Part shown: in pieces, positions 25,501-37,685 of the stretch | Layout: each line of letters begins with the position of its first letter | Position numbering within the stretch: position 1 is the stretch's first letter | NCBI GenBank assembly: GCA_009733575.1 | Contig: ML769417.1 | Span: 62,001 to 126,000, forward strand | DNA length: 64,000 bases | Source of the DNA: Gymnopus androsaceus JB14 | Taxonomy: Eukaryota > Basidiomycota > Agaricomycetes > Agaricales > Omphalotaceae | Direction: 5' to 3' | Translations under genes and position numbers: made by a program | The notes under the pieces: generated by a model | Database searches by the model: none | Told to the model about the DNA's origin: nothing | What the model saw: the letters and a program-made list of their open reading frames with translations, nothing else

Positions 25501-26560
25501 GACATGACGGGTCTGTAAACAGTTTCGTTTCCTATCGCCGCAGAAGATAATCTGAATGAAATATTGAAGAAGACCGCCGACGCCCGAAGTGAGTGTGCTA
25601 CTAGCACACTAGCACGTCATAGTGACTGGATAATAAATATCAGATCGCATTCGGTAGAATCGAAATTTCAACGCTAACGATTCTTGCAATTTTCCGGTTT
25701 CGATAAGAGTCAGAACTTGAAGAAGTTAGAGGTCTCCTAGCTGCACAAAACATATGATACAGTAAAACACGTAACATACCTATCGATGCCCGTGTATATA
25801 GATTTTTTCTTCCATCCGTCTGGACCGAGTGTGAGTGCTATCAAGGTTGAGCATCAGGGAGTAGCGTATTAGATACTTAGCAAGGAAGCGTCAAAACTCG
25901 GATGAACTTTCTCCACAGGGTTTGGGACTAGCCGACATAAGAAATACTTCTACAGAGTGTATTTGACCTTGATTCTGATTCTGAGCTCGGAGCGCTTCTG
26001 ACAAAATCGCCGTCGTTAATTCAACCGTAAGAAGTCTAGTAGAAAGCAAAATGTATACACTTACCGTACGAAATACCGCCCACGTCGTGATTAACATATC
26101 ACTGCTCACTGTAAAAGTCCACTTTACCGGGATGTCCCAAATGACCCGCATCCAAGGGCAATTTGGCATAACTGGTGAACCTTCAACTATAGGTACCGCT
26201 AGCTCCCGCCACACTGAACCTCCCTAAGATGATAATTCCACATTGAAATTCCAGCTAGGTCACGGTTGGTTAGGCATTCCGCAATATTAAGGGGGAATTC
26301 GATCTACTGTAACATAGAATAACATAAAGAGGAAAGGCTGTCCAACATTTTATACGGCAATTGTACCGTAGCACGGGTGAGAGCGAAACGTTCCGAAATT
26401 CGAGCTCGCGTTGGTTACTGTAATCGAGGATCCTCGTGCATAATACCTGTCGCGTTACACTGGGATGTTTAGCCAAAATTGTCAATATCAGGTGAAGCCA
26501 CTTACTCTTGATGTAAATTGGGCAGATGGGGAGACGACGCGCCACCATCGTTTGAGAGAT
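22556..26560 (-). repeat. array of diverged tandem repeats resembling decayed membrane-protein genes
   Basis: Blocks recur at roughly 0.8-1 kb spacing. A motif with GTAACATACCTATCGAGG-like sequence appears near 22917, 23818, 24838 and 25770. A partner block (GCATTCGGTnGAAT-like) appears near 22690, 23690, 24617 and 25645. A third pair of blocks lies at 25000-25440 and 25950-26470 and shares intron positions and a GTTGAATTAACGACnG core. On the minus strand the best-preserved unit (25891-26560) encodes hydrophobic segments such as KWTFTVSSDMLITTWAVF next to a GTAAGT donor. This recalls agaricomycete serpentine families of the DUF6534 kind, but the link is weak. Other units carry stops in the matching frames, so most are probably pseudogenes. 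Confidence 0.5.
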
Positions 26561-26891
26561 CACCGTCCAACGCAGCGATAAGAAGTCTTAATTCTACAAC
26601 CCCTTCTCTGGCTTTGCAACGAAAGAATGGAAGAACATACTATTCGCGCTATGTTGGTCTCTGAGAAGGACCGTGACAAAGTGACGCACCAATTTCGGAT
26701 TCAGAGTGGAGCTTAGCCAAGCGTTGCGTGATCACATCTGTCACATATTCCTTCCTTTACGACGACGACAACGGCCTCTTCTATCGGACCAGTCTTCTTC
26801 TGAGCTCTGCCTCCCAAGTCCTTCGCTTAATCCTCCTCATTTTCAATCCTTTTTTGCCATTTCTCTCCCATTTCCGCGACCAGATTGAGGG

Positions 26892-28206
26892 ATGGGAATT
26901 CAGTTTGGCTCATTCGACTCGATATGCTCAACCGCGGCGCTGGTAATATGTCCTCTCATTGGAACGGACCAAGGAATCGAGCCGAGCTGCTATAGCAGGA
27001 ATGTAGATCTTGGAGGGACTTTGATTTTTCAACCTTGTCAGTGGAGAACTAGGTTCTTTTTGTTCTCTAAGCTCTGACCTTGGTTCCAGCAACATGCTTC
27101 GTCCACATCGCTGCAATTATCATGACTATTATCATGATTCTGCACATACGAAGTAAATACACCGCAGTCGGCAGGAAGGAGATTATCATGCTGTTCTACA
27201 TGTACCTTGTAATCGCCTTTTTAGCCATGTTTTTGGATTCTGGAATCATACCCACTGCGAATGTCTCTTACCCAGTGAGTCGGCTAGTAATTCTTCTTAA
27301 ATCGACTAACATTTCTCCCAGTGGTTTGCTGCTATTTATACAGGTCTCGTCGCTTCCGCATACTGCTGTCTTCTCGTCAACGCTTTCGTCGGTTTCCAAT
27401 TCGCAGAGGATGGCACTCCGGTATCCCTCTGGCTTCTTCGCATATCCTGCTTTGTTGTCTGGGCAGTTGGATTCTTTGTCGCCATCGCCACATTCAAACA
27501 ATTCGCATCCTTCTCTTTCACCAAGCCTACGGCTCTATGGGTCGTATATCTCATCTGGCCCATAATTTGCGTTGCAACATACGTCGTATCTCAACTCATT
27601 CTCGTCTTCCGTACTCTGGAAGACCGCTGGCCGATCGGTGATATTGTATTCGGTACTGCGTGAGTGTAACGAGATTGTAGCTATGCTCTTTCTGACAGCA
27701 TACCCCTCAGATTCTATGTCATCGGCATGGTTCTCTTGTTCGCTTTTAGTGACACAGTCTGCAACGCCATCGAGCATTACATCGATGGGCTCTTCTTCCA
27801 AGAGCTGTGTGTACTGCTGGCCATCATGATGGTTTACAAATACTGGGACAGCATCACGGTATGTTTATTGAACAATGCACGTTCGCTACTCGCTTACCCC
27901 CTATTTCCTTTTCAGCGCGAAGACCTCGAATTCTCCGTCGGCTCCAAAGCTACCGTTTGGGAGGTCAAAGATCCTTTACTATCCGCATCTGCAGGGTACC
28001 CAGCTGGTGGTTCAGCCCGAGGAGACTATTCTGAAGAAGACGTCGGGAGCAACTATGGCGGGTATGCACCACCCCCTGGGTTTGGTAACAACAAGACCGC
28101 TTCGTTGGTTGGTGGTGTTAGTGGGACGCAGCTCTACAACCAGAGGGGGTATGGCGCAGGTGGAAGAGGTGGTGGTGGTGGATACCCTCCTGCAAGTGGA
28201 TATTGA
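26892..28206 (+). CDS. CHS7: chitin synthase export chaperone CHS7
   Basis: CHS7 is a seven-helix ER membrane protein needed for chitin synthase to leave the ER, and so for cell-wall chitin. Five exons join in frame: 26892-27036, 27090-27274, 27322-27659, 27711-27858 and 27916-28206. The product starts [20 protein letters not shown] and contains the family landmarks [74 protein letters not shown] and DIVFGTAFYVIGMV. Its cytosolic tail is rich in Gly and Pro and ends [12 protein letters not shown]. Length (about 368 residues) and exon borders fit the family. The gene looks intact. Confidence 0.95.
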
Positions 28207-28592
28207 CGATATTACAGTAAAACGGTCTCATCTTTTTGTTTTGTTTTGAGTATCTTCGCGACGGCGTACGTTATGACGCGACGCCATGGACGCTGGTTGA
28301 TTTACATAGTTTGTCCTAGGAATTATTCACCTTCAGAACGTTCTTCTGGTACAGTAATAGCTTGCTAAATCAATCTGAATTATTAGATTGTCAGCATCAT
28401 ACATAAAGTGGAGTGCTGAACGTGTTGATAGCACTGAAACTACTGCTACGTATACTAGTAGAATATACCTTAAGACCCAAAAAGAAATGTCTACCTCGCC
28501 CAGTAACTAATGATACAGATCATATTAATATTCATTCTCACTATTCACTAACCCGATGGCTCAGACCTCAGACCTCACACCAGAAGGACCAG
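28207..28592. other. convergent intergenic region
   Basis: This 386-bp spacer lies between the 3' ends of CHS7 (+) and the DUF6533 gene (-). No gene or structured repeat was seen. Confidence 0.5.
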
Positions 28593-30523
28593 CTACTCAG
28601 AACCAGAACCAGAAGGACCGGCCACCCCAACACCAGAAACAGACCCACTGGAAAACTCCTCCTCAGTCACACGCGTGCTATAATCGTGGCTGGCCGTGTT
28701 AGACCAAAACCAAAGGGTAGTAAAAGCCACTGCACAATGAGCAGTTAGTAAGTTGGCAGTTAAAAGATAAACGTAAACGGTAAACGTACCACTACTCTCA
28801 TCCTCTCCTCTTCGGGGTAGACCATTCGGCGCAATCGTTTTCTCGTGGTTGATATACAATCCTGGGCTTGCGATTTCGTGGAGGTGTAGCATGAGCCTTG
28901 ACATTAGAGTTACTGACATGCTAAGAAGAGTTTTCTGATGTCAGTGGCAGGCCTCTAGGCAAAAGAAGAAAAAAACAGCTTACCAGCTGGCGATTGGAGA
29001 GAATGCGGCTCTGAGGAGCGAGTTCTGTCAACCAACGTATGATTATAAGTAAGAGTGGGATGAATGCGCGACTAGCGAATAGTTCACGCACCCCAGTCAC
29101 CTACACAAAGTCGATTAGATGGTTGGACGCGAAGGAAGAAAGCAACTCACATAGAATGTTATTACATTGAGAAAGTTGACTAACGACATTATGCTGAGTG
29201 TCCACTGTTCAGTATACATTTCCTTAACTTATGGACCAGCTCACAAGACTCACCCGTAATAGATTGTTCCTACCAAGAGTTTATAATTGGGTATTAGACA
29301 TTGATTTTTCCTCCCCTCTCGAGTAGCTAGCAGGAGCACTCACCGATCCCGAACTACCACAGAAAAAAGAGACATGCCCCGAAATGGTACTATCATCCGA
29401 GTCCGTGGTCCAGTTGCATACTGCGCTTGATACGCTTTTAGAATGGTCATGCCGAATAATAATAAATCGTAGAAGAAGAGGGCTTCCCAGCCTACAGCGA
29501 CCACTATCACAGCGCGAGATCAGATTTTCAATGGGCTCGACGGACAGACGATGGAGGCCTACAAGCAGCGCTAGAGAGGTAGAGAGATTGTTTAGCAACA
29601 TTCAAAGTGACTGATAGCATGATGCATACTTTTTCAAATTCAAAAAATCGTGACAACCAGCGGAGGGTATAGATGAGGGAAGTTTAGTCGAATGGGCCAA
29701 CAAGTCTGTTACCTATACGTGCAGATTGATTTAGATTAGCCCGGAGCGATGCGCTGCGAACGTACTATTGCCAATCCAATACCACCGACCAAGAACACAG
29801 ACAGAATTATTAAAACACGTTTATCGCACTCGTATAGCGCATATATTCGGAGTGTAAGCAGAACTTTTTTTTATTAAAAAAAGATATAGTATCAGTACTT
29901 CTACGCGATGTAGATGAAAGGCTTCACTCACTAGCTACAATGATTCCAACGAGAGCGTGAAAGAGCTCCTGGAAGATGTTCCATGCACTACAGCTACATA
30001 GTGGAGGAAGGATGGTTAAGTATATTGGCGAGAAAGTAATCAAAGAATGAGAGACCTCTGGAAGAAGAAAAAACAATCAGATATTTGAAATCGAAACGTA
30101 GTACTAATGATTGGGGAACTCACAGTCGAAAAGAAAACAGAAAGGAGCAAGCCGATATTCCCAAAAAAAGAAAAGTATCTGTTGAGGAAGAATAAATAGC
30201 TGCTCCGAGTGTTTGGACGTTTCCAGAGCAGTCTGACTTCGGTGTCTGTGGCCAGGAGTCAGGATAGCGTAGACGTTAACCGGAACGGAATGTATGTACC
30301 GAAGGTAAGAAAGTGGTCATAGCAGAGGAACGCTTTAAAGTATATAAATTAGTGTGTCTGACGTTCGAAACGTGAAACGCCACTCACTGAAAGCAATTAG
30401 ATGAAGGTAAATGTCGTTTTTTCTGAAGATGGGATGGGGAAGTCGACGTTCAGCAATCGTGGGCTTGTTATAAAATAGAGACGCGACTTGCAATTTCGTT
30501 TCGATTGTGTCCAAAGAGGACAT
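28593..30523 (-). CDS. DUF6533-family multi-pass membrane protein
   Basis: A third DUF6533 gene, inverted relative to those at the window start. Exons on the minus strand include a 5' piece from MSSLDTIETKLQVASLFYN (30523), then CYDHFLTF with a GTACAT donor joining to DTEVRLLWKRPNTRSSYLFF and LNRYFSFFGNIGLLLSVFF. WNIFQELFHALVGIIVAS lies near 29960, VGWEALFFYDLLLFGMTILK near 29480, MSLFSVVVRD near 29370, and the last coding block is SVTLMSRLMLHLHEIASPGL near 28900. An intron with donor GTACGTTTACC splits the tail, which ends at 28593 in a Gly/Ser-rich stretch. These are the landmarks of the family in the correct order. Function is unknown. Some small exons and the exact start were not proven. 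Confidence 0.75.
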
Positions 30524-31170
30524 ATTCCGTCGTAAATAAAGGAGAGTCTACAAAGGAGAGTCTAGGATGTTTAACGTGGTATCCCGACTTGCGATACAGG
30601 AAAAGTATGCACATTGTATAGCCTCACTTCCGTGAGCACGAATTTGCCAAGAGATTATTAGAACCAATGGCATCCACCAGCTCCTTGTGGTTTCCGCCGC
30701 GCTCCGATAAGGAGGGAGATTAGGATTACAGGGAGAGAAAAGTAGAAGATGGTGGTTGATGAAAGAGCATTTATTTGACAAGGATCGTCCAGGATCGTCA
30801 TGCAAAAAAGATGCGTGTCAACGGAAGAGAATATAATCCGCGCGCCATTTTTAGCGACTTGGCGTACCCTGGTTTTGAAAGGTGCCTGTGGCCGCGTCTA
30901 AAGTGAATTGAATACATACGGTAACGCTGCGTTTCGAGGAGTGCTCGCGATTAATTGTTAATTGCGCATGCTTTCTAGTAATTGTCTGGACTAGGCAATA
31001 TTTCTGCTTTCGAGTCCTCCTGTGGTGCAACTAAAGAACGAAAATTGGCAGCGATTCGGAGCTAGAGAGATATCGGGGATTCAGTTCATCCGATGGCCAG
31101 GCCATGGCACTATTTATAAGAACAAGGACCAAGTGACGGGCGCCTACGAGCCATTTAAAAACCGTGTTAT
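30524..31170. other. intergenic, no gene seen
   Basis: Upstream region of the minus-strand DUF6533 gene. A 7-8 bp direct repeat (AAAGGAGAGTCTA) occurs twice at 30539-30566. No supported gene. Confidence 0.4.
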
Positions 31171-31369
31171 ATTGCCTGTTGCATTAGGTTCTATAGGTCA
31201 ACAATTTTGTGAACTTGTTTGTTTGGGCCGAGAAATGAATGGAAAGCTATGGAAACGGGAGGCCCAGGCCGAGCCCACGCTGAAATGAATGTAACTGTGC
31301 ATAGCCCTTCATTCATTTCGGGCCCAAATAAACAAGTTCGGACCTATAGAACCTAATGCAACGGGCAAT
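31171..31369. repeat. foldback inverted-repeat element, about 200 bp
   Basis: Two arms of about 80 bp pair with each other. The left arm (about 31171-31252) includes GTTGCATTAGGTTCTATAGG and GAACTTGTTTGTTTGGGCC. The right arm (about 31291-31369) contains their reverse complements with a few mismatches. The roughly 40-bp centre is unique. There is no coding capacity. This is a foldback or MITE-type element, or a source of hairpin RNA. Confidence 0.75.
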
Positions 31370-33239
31370 AAAATCTATTCACCGTAACTATTGTCCCTGA
31401 CATACGAAAAAATAGGAACGATACAGAGAAGGTAATCGATCTGGGTCACCTTTTGCGCACCTTTGACATTTTTTGTCGTTCTTTCTGATACTTCAGTTTT
31501 GGTAAATGTGGAAACTGTATGGCATGTTTATAGTCCATTGTTAACTAACTATGTACTATCTATCTCTGCCGAAGATGGCTAAGATAGTCTTTGTTGGCAT
31601 GCCCAACAAAGATATTCTGATTGAATTTATGCAACAACGAAAATAGCTTTATTTGTCTTTTGAATTTCTTGCTTGTTTCCCAAGGAAGACACGCTTTTCC
31701 GGAGTGGTAGATCTACGGATCTCATAGTATTCGACCGTATGGATCTTCTAGTAGCTAGCCATGGAAAAGCATCGCCCTCCGAACAATCATGCGTAGCATC
31801 GCACAGTCGCTTTAGTACCAACAAGCAGTCTAGATCTCAAAGCGCGCGCGCAATCTGGCATTTACAGCAACTAATGCAAGTACCAGTGCATCTGATTCAT
31901 AAGCAGTACGTACACACCAGGAACACCAGGCATGGTAAGTATAAAGGTGGGATGATAATGTACGAACGCGAAAAACAACTGCAAAAAGATGTTTAATACC
32001 AGAAAAGTTCAAATGGAGTTGAACTTCAACAGAGCAGGTCCAAGGCAGTCCAAGTCCAACCTGCTCCACCGCCGGTCTCAAGACTTCGACTGGACGCCTT
32101 CCGAATCCTGAATCCAAGACACACTCTTCTAGGCCTACTAGCCCCTTCCCCTCACGCTCTCCTCTCTTCGTTCGCCGCCGTCTCTCCACTCAAACCAGAA
32201 TGACACGAACCAAAATTCAAAACTTCGTTAACGCAAGAAGGGATATATATATATACTATAGCGTACATTAATGCAAAAGAATTCATCGATCGATACCGAA
32301 ATGCGAAAAGCAAATTAAAGGAAAGCAAAAAAACGATCAAGTGCTAGTCAAACAACCGTCCGACCGTATCCATTGTCAAATGTAGATTCTTGAATCCGAC
32401 TGCAACCACAGTCCAACCACGCAAGCAAGCAAACGCCCCATCATCTTTCACTCTCACTCTCCGCCTATTGCCCACTTTTCGGTTTGATACGTAGATGCAG
32501 CTTCGTCCGAACATCGGCTTACATCCACACATCCACACCGACTGCATCCAAAACATTGGAATGCACACGCACACGCGTTCCCGCTGGACCTTGATGGTTC
32601 ACAGCATTATTGCACGGATCTGTGAAAAAAATCAAGCAAATGTTCCATTTTAAGTACATCTCGGCGTATAGGAGAGGACAACGGAAAAAAGACTCACGTT
32701 CTTGCTCACGATTGCACTATCATCAAGGATCCGAGGCCAGAGGTAGGAGTATTCGCGTGATGATCGACCAATGAGAGACATGGGTAACCGAGGAACCGAT
32801 TTGGATGTGCAAGTTTCGTTGGAGGTAACACCGATTTGGATGCGAGTTTCGTCGGGATTTGGATAATGCGTTGCAGCCAAGCAATTGAAGCCAAGCGATC
32901 ATTGTTTATATAGGGGAGGAGATGGAAAAAAAAAAAGAGAGAGAAATTCATGAGTTTGATTGGTTCAAGACGGAAATAAGACGTACGACAAAAGAAGGAT
33001 CCCTAGATTTAGTTTGATTGAAGAATAAGAAGAAAAAAAGGCCAAAGGGCGAGAAATCCAACCAAAGGAGGAAAAAAAGTGTACACACACATCCAACCAA
33101 AATCACCCAATAATGTTGCCGAACAAGGAAAGAGCGAAAAAGAAATAAATGATAGTTGTAGTGACAGGTGGATAGGCACACGATAATAAGAATAATACAT
33201 GATCATGATGCAGTACAAGAAAGAAAAGAAAGGATTAAA
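31370..33239. other. intergenic, no supported gene
   Basis: About 1.9 kb downstream of the G-alpha gene. A near-perfect 25-bp palindrome lies at 31588-31612 (TCTTTGTTGG, CATG, CCCAACAAAGA). A short TA run lies at about 32244. Open frames on the minus strand (31830-32340, 32344-32574, 32650-33218) are compositionally biased and lack motifs. Confidence 0.45.
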
Positions 33240-34931
33240 TCAAATGAGTGCTGCCGTTTCTAGGTTTGACCGAAGCACAATGCTGAAAACACCAGAATTC
33301 AGCGCATGGTTGGCAAAAAGCGTAAAACAATAAAAGGTCGAACGAGGCCAACACGAAAGACAAGCTAAATGCAAGAAGGAAATGTACTCACTCTGTGAAT
33401 AGAAGGAAAATTTAGTATTCGGTTTATCTAGGATGAGATGTCAAACACTAACCTTCGACCGCGGCCATGACAACCCTAAGCAGTGCTGTGTCTGTTGCAG
33501 TTGTAGTACTTGTGGATTCGGAGAATTAGAACTCGGCCTCGGTTCAGATGTAACAACGTACTGTATGTAAATCTCCCGCTCCTTGGTCTTGTCCGCTTTC
33601 TGCGCTAGTCTGCCGAAACGTTTCTTGAAGTACTCGCGTCCTGCTTTCACGTCGCCAGACTCGCCATCGTAATCCTAGCATAACATTTCAGTAAGAGCAA
33701 TGGGAGGTCCCAGTATGACGCACAGGGAAGAAATTCTTGATATCTGAATTTGGGATCTTCTTCTCAAAAAGATCATTCTTGTTGAGAAACAAAATCTAGT
33801 CGGGAGCAAAGTCGGTCAATCAGGATCATGTCCACCGCCGACAGGAAGGCATACAATTGAAGTTTGTTTGAACCACTGCGAATGGCATATTGAATCCCAG
33901 ATTGTCATAGCATCTTGCATTTGATTCTAGAAGGCGAACAGATGAGATTGGTCAAACGAAAGAGGATTGTATGAACTCACTGCGTCCCGATCTTCCACTA
34001 AACACTGATCGTACCCGCTCAAGCTCACCAAAAACAATATACTAGTCACATCTTGGAAGCAGTGTATCCACTTTCTCCGTTCGCTCTTTTGACCACCAAC
34101 ATCCACCATCAGCATTTCATGATCCCGTAAGTTGAAAGTCGTTTCCGTGATACCGATTGTCCGAGCCCGAGCATGTATAATGTCTTGCTCTGTCGGCTGG
34201 TACTCGGGTTGGAATAGTCTGTCGAGGTCTGAGAAGTAGTAATATAAACTAAACAGGAGGGAAAGTTTATTGAACGACTCGGGAGCACTGAATTGAGACG
34301 GGTACTCACTTTTCCGGTAAGGCAGCTTCGTTCCCTCGTTCACATGCGCGCTGGATATTTGGGTCGGTCCATAGAGAAAAGAGTGGAGCAAGGAATGACA
34401 TAGGAAAAGCTTCTCCATCCCGTATGTCCGAAGCATTTTCGATGAGATCGACGTGGGGAATGTTGTCCTCGGATACTTTGAGATCCATTTCCTCCATAGC
34501 GTCCAGAACATACTTCATGCCTCGGGTTAGATTCTCAAAGATGAGTTGTCGGAAAGACTCTATCTCTTGTGGGGAGAATGGCACACGATGGATGAGGCGC
34601 ATTTGCTACAAAGCCGTGAGCTTATCTGCAAGCAAAGAAAGCATGAGAATTCACCTTGAGAATTGTCGATTTTCCAGAGTCTCCAGAGCCCAATAGCAGT
34701 ACCTATTTAGCATAAGTAAGAGTCGCGCATACAAACCCGATGAATTGCAAGTACCTTGACTTGTAAAGCCAGTTTTGCTTTGTGCTAGAATTTTAGTCGT
34801 CTAGGAAGCATGGAAGATGACGAATTGACTGGGTTACTCGCCTTTTGCAGCTCTTTCTCCGCCTGACGATGGAGAGCCTTGTCGGCCTCGCTCACATCTA
34901 CTGCATCTCCCGAAGATAAACAAGCACCCAT
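33240..34931 (-). CDS. heterotrimeric G protein alpha subunit
   Basis: G-alpha subunits relay signals from membrane receptors. The product starts [11 protein letters not shown], with Gly2 and Cys4 for lipid anchoring. The P-loop is [12 protein letters not shown], switch [15 protein letters not shown], and switch [20 protein letters not shown]4 is [13 protein letters not shown] and G5 [17 protein letters not shown]. The last short exon gives [14 protein letters not shown] to the stop at 33240-33242. Exons are joined across about seven introns. The first uses a GC donor (GCGAGT, intron 34785-34841), which gives [18 protein letters not shown] in frame. The P-loop has Asp where classical G-alpha has Glu (GAGESGKS), G4 has NKND for NKKD and G5 lacks the usual Cys, as in the expanded G-alpha sets of mushrooms. 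Catalytic Arg and Gln are kept, so the protein is probably active. The last intron (about 170 bp) is long for this window and less certain. Confidence 0.92.
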
Positions 34932-36393
34932 TTAAAGCAAAATAGCAAAAAGAGAGGGAGAGCGATGAGCGGGTATCGCAAACAACACAAGACGCTCGTT
35001 GTTGTGAAAGTGATTAATCAAATCTTCCGTGATATGCTGATGGGGGGAACAATTCCAGCTGCCTTTTTCGGATTAGAATAAAGATAAAGTGAAGGATAGA
35101 AAGGTCGGAGTATGTGCAAGTACTCTGAGAGCTAAAGCTCAGCAAGTTGGGCGAACAGAACAGAGAGAGGTTTCTTCCAAGCGGATGTGTTTTTCATTTA
35201 CAAGTCCCGTGTGACGTAACCATTGATTTCATCAGATTTCTATCCAACAAGTCAACATTTCTCTAACGTCCACAATTAAAGACGACAATCCGCAACCTGC
35301 CTTAACCTCTACTTTATCAGCCTTTACCGCCACCATACACAGTGATGAGAGACACATTTTGATAAAAAATTTTCCAAGTCTCCCCGAGTCCGTTCAACCT
35401 TTTCTGGAGCCCGTCTTCAAAGTGGCCTTCACCCTTCCAAGGGTCAATGCGTATGCACGAAGGCAGGCAGGAACATATACATTAGCACGCGCGTTACATC
35501 GTCAAGACAATCCGCCCCGACTTACTACTCAGGGTTGAAGGGGTGCTTGTTTTTTAAATATATTCATGGTCAACGGTAACGATTGCCCAATCAGAGTTCG
35601 CACTCGCTTGACTTTAGCCCTGCGTTGGTTCTTCCAGTTTGCGATGAGTATTGTACTTATACCAGCGTGAAACTCCGCAGTTCGTGGACACGAACGTCGG
35701 AGACCCGTACATTTGCGCGCCAACAAGAAATGAAGTCTGGATACAATGTAATATTGGAAAAAGTCTAGCCCTTTCCAGGCTCGGACATTCCATTCAAAAA
35801 CAAAGTACTTGCAAGACGACGAGTACGCCGTGTGTCTCCACTCCCGTACTGTAGCCCTCGGGACGACAGTAACCCTTCTGTAGACTGCAGCGAATGGCAT
35901 TAGGGTGTATTATGCAGCACATGCTACGTCGGGCGACGGGACCGAACTCGGAAGGTTTGAAGCCTGAAGTTTAAAGTTTGACCTTGACACGAGTCCGACG
36001 TTTTGGCGTTAGCTACCGTATAGCCAGAACCCATAGATACGACTCCGCACTCCGAGTCGAAGCCACGTATAGCGGCAACGTCGTGTCTGGAATCAGTTTG
36101 GGGTGGACACTAGACGGATATGGATGGGGACAGACGTGATAGATGAGATGACAATTTGGTGAGCGGTGAATGAGCGGAGGGCACATACTAGAAGCGTAGC
36201 TGCTCCGCGTCTTGGTACCAGGCTAGACCTAGAGTATACGTACTTGGCGGGCTCCTATATTATCGGATATTGGGCTAGCTTATCATACTCCTGAATTCTA
36301 CATACATAGAGCCCTGAAGAAAACAGAATTAGTGACCACGCTGTGTAATACATACAGTACCTCCTTCCTGCTTGACGCTGACGCTGATTAGGA
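34932..36393. other. intergenic, no supported gene
   Basis: Promoter side of the G-alpha gene followed by sequence with no recognised gene. A 123-codon minus frame at 35529-35900 is Arg/Lys-rich without motifs and is not accepted. Confidence 0.45.
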
Positions 36394-36571
36394 ATTTGTA
36401 GCATACTTTTGAAAAATGTTCATTACTGATCTTGTTTACAGCCAACAGAACGATGACATTTCTCAAGCAGAGAGAATACAATCGACTGTGCCACAGTGGA
36501 GCTTGAAGTGAATCTTGTTTGGTTGTAAACAAGATCACTAACGAGCGTTTTAAGAAAAGTATGCTACAAAT
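36394..36571. repeat. foldback inverted-repeat element, about 178 bp
   Basis: The left arm (about 36394-36444) contains TTTGTAGCATACTTTT and TGATCTTGTTTACAGCCAA. The right arm (about 36519-36571) contains their reverse complements with mismatches in between. The loop includes CCACAGTGG. No coding capacity. It is unrelated in sequence to the foldback at 31.2 kb. Confidence 0.65.
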
Positions 36572-37685
36572 ACCTAAAGAGCTGGAACTTGTCAATGCAG
36601 GGATGAATGGCGGTCGGCGGTCGGCGAGCAATTCCTTGTCATATCATAGTACATTTCTAAAAGCCTGCATGGAAAAAAATCCGGATCTCGAGTCTCCCTG
36701 CCTAGCAGGGAACTGAGGAGAGTCATATATAACATAGATCGACCTGTGTAACCCTGCGTGCGGGGCCCTATGGACACCGAAGAATAAGAACGGTTTGGTC
36801 ATCGGCCCAGAACGGACGACGGATAGACAACTTACAAGACCAGAAATAAGCCTTACTCGGGTGCATCTCCACTACGTAGTTCGGAATGGGCGTGTAAGGG
36901 GGCTTGAGCCTTAACCTCTGACTAGTACATACATGGTCAAAGACCAACAGTATGATATTCGCTCGGATACGTTTCAAACGTAAGTTAGGCTTGGAAAGTC
37001 GGAATACTTATCACATACCTGTATGTAAAATTAAACGGAAGCCAAACGAAAAGTGGCTCGGAGCTCGTGATCTCCTCGTGATATTAGCTAGTAGTTTGGT
37101 TGGAACTTGGAAGGCGGAGGCACTGAGATACTTCAATCACAATCACAACCATCAGTTATATATCAGATCGAGCGGTCAGTTCTTACTAGTCCTCCCGTCT
37201 CAGCCGTTGTTCAATAGAGAGCTACGCACCGTCCGAGTCGTCAGAGCGCTTCACGAAATTGATGGAATGAAGATGGCTATGCTCGAACTCATTAACCGAG
37301 GTTTTCTGTGAGCACAGTTTGATTGAAGCCAGGTGAATTGCTGATTGCTCGCTGTTCGAAGGTCGAAATTTTCGCTTTGGCCGACACGTGCAATGAGAAT
37401 ATCGGCTGGCAAAACAAACTTCAACCACATTGATGCTTGCTTCCCTGCTCTACTGTATTTCGGGTTCTAAAGTAGTGGACAGATACACTGCAATGCGGCG
37501 CGCTGGTGGCTGATCACAATGCTGATCCGAGCAGTACTTACTACTGTTGCGATGGCTGAATGGCTCCTAAGTATGCTTGGAGTTGATCGATTCATCTGCG
37601 AATTAATCACTGTCAGGTCCGTCATTCCATCTTTTCAAACTTCCACGATCACTTTTGCTTTGTGCCAACTCGTTCTCAGGAGGTC
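36572..37685. other. intergenic, no supported gene
   Basis: Region upstream of the first glutaminase gene. A 119-codon plus frame at 36952-37311 is basic and has no motif or splice partner. The last few hundred bases should include the promoter of the next gene. Confidence 0.4.

Noticed and set aside
35529..35900. 123-codon minus-strand open frame
   Set aside because: Basic composition, no motif, no splice context, isolated in intergenic sequence.
37662..37685. Earlier start for glutaminase copy 1
   Set aside because: The extension has no ATG and would put polar residues before the signal peptide; ATG at 37686 gives a normal signal sequence.
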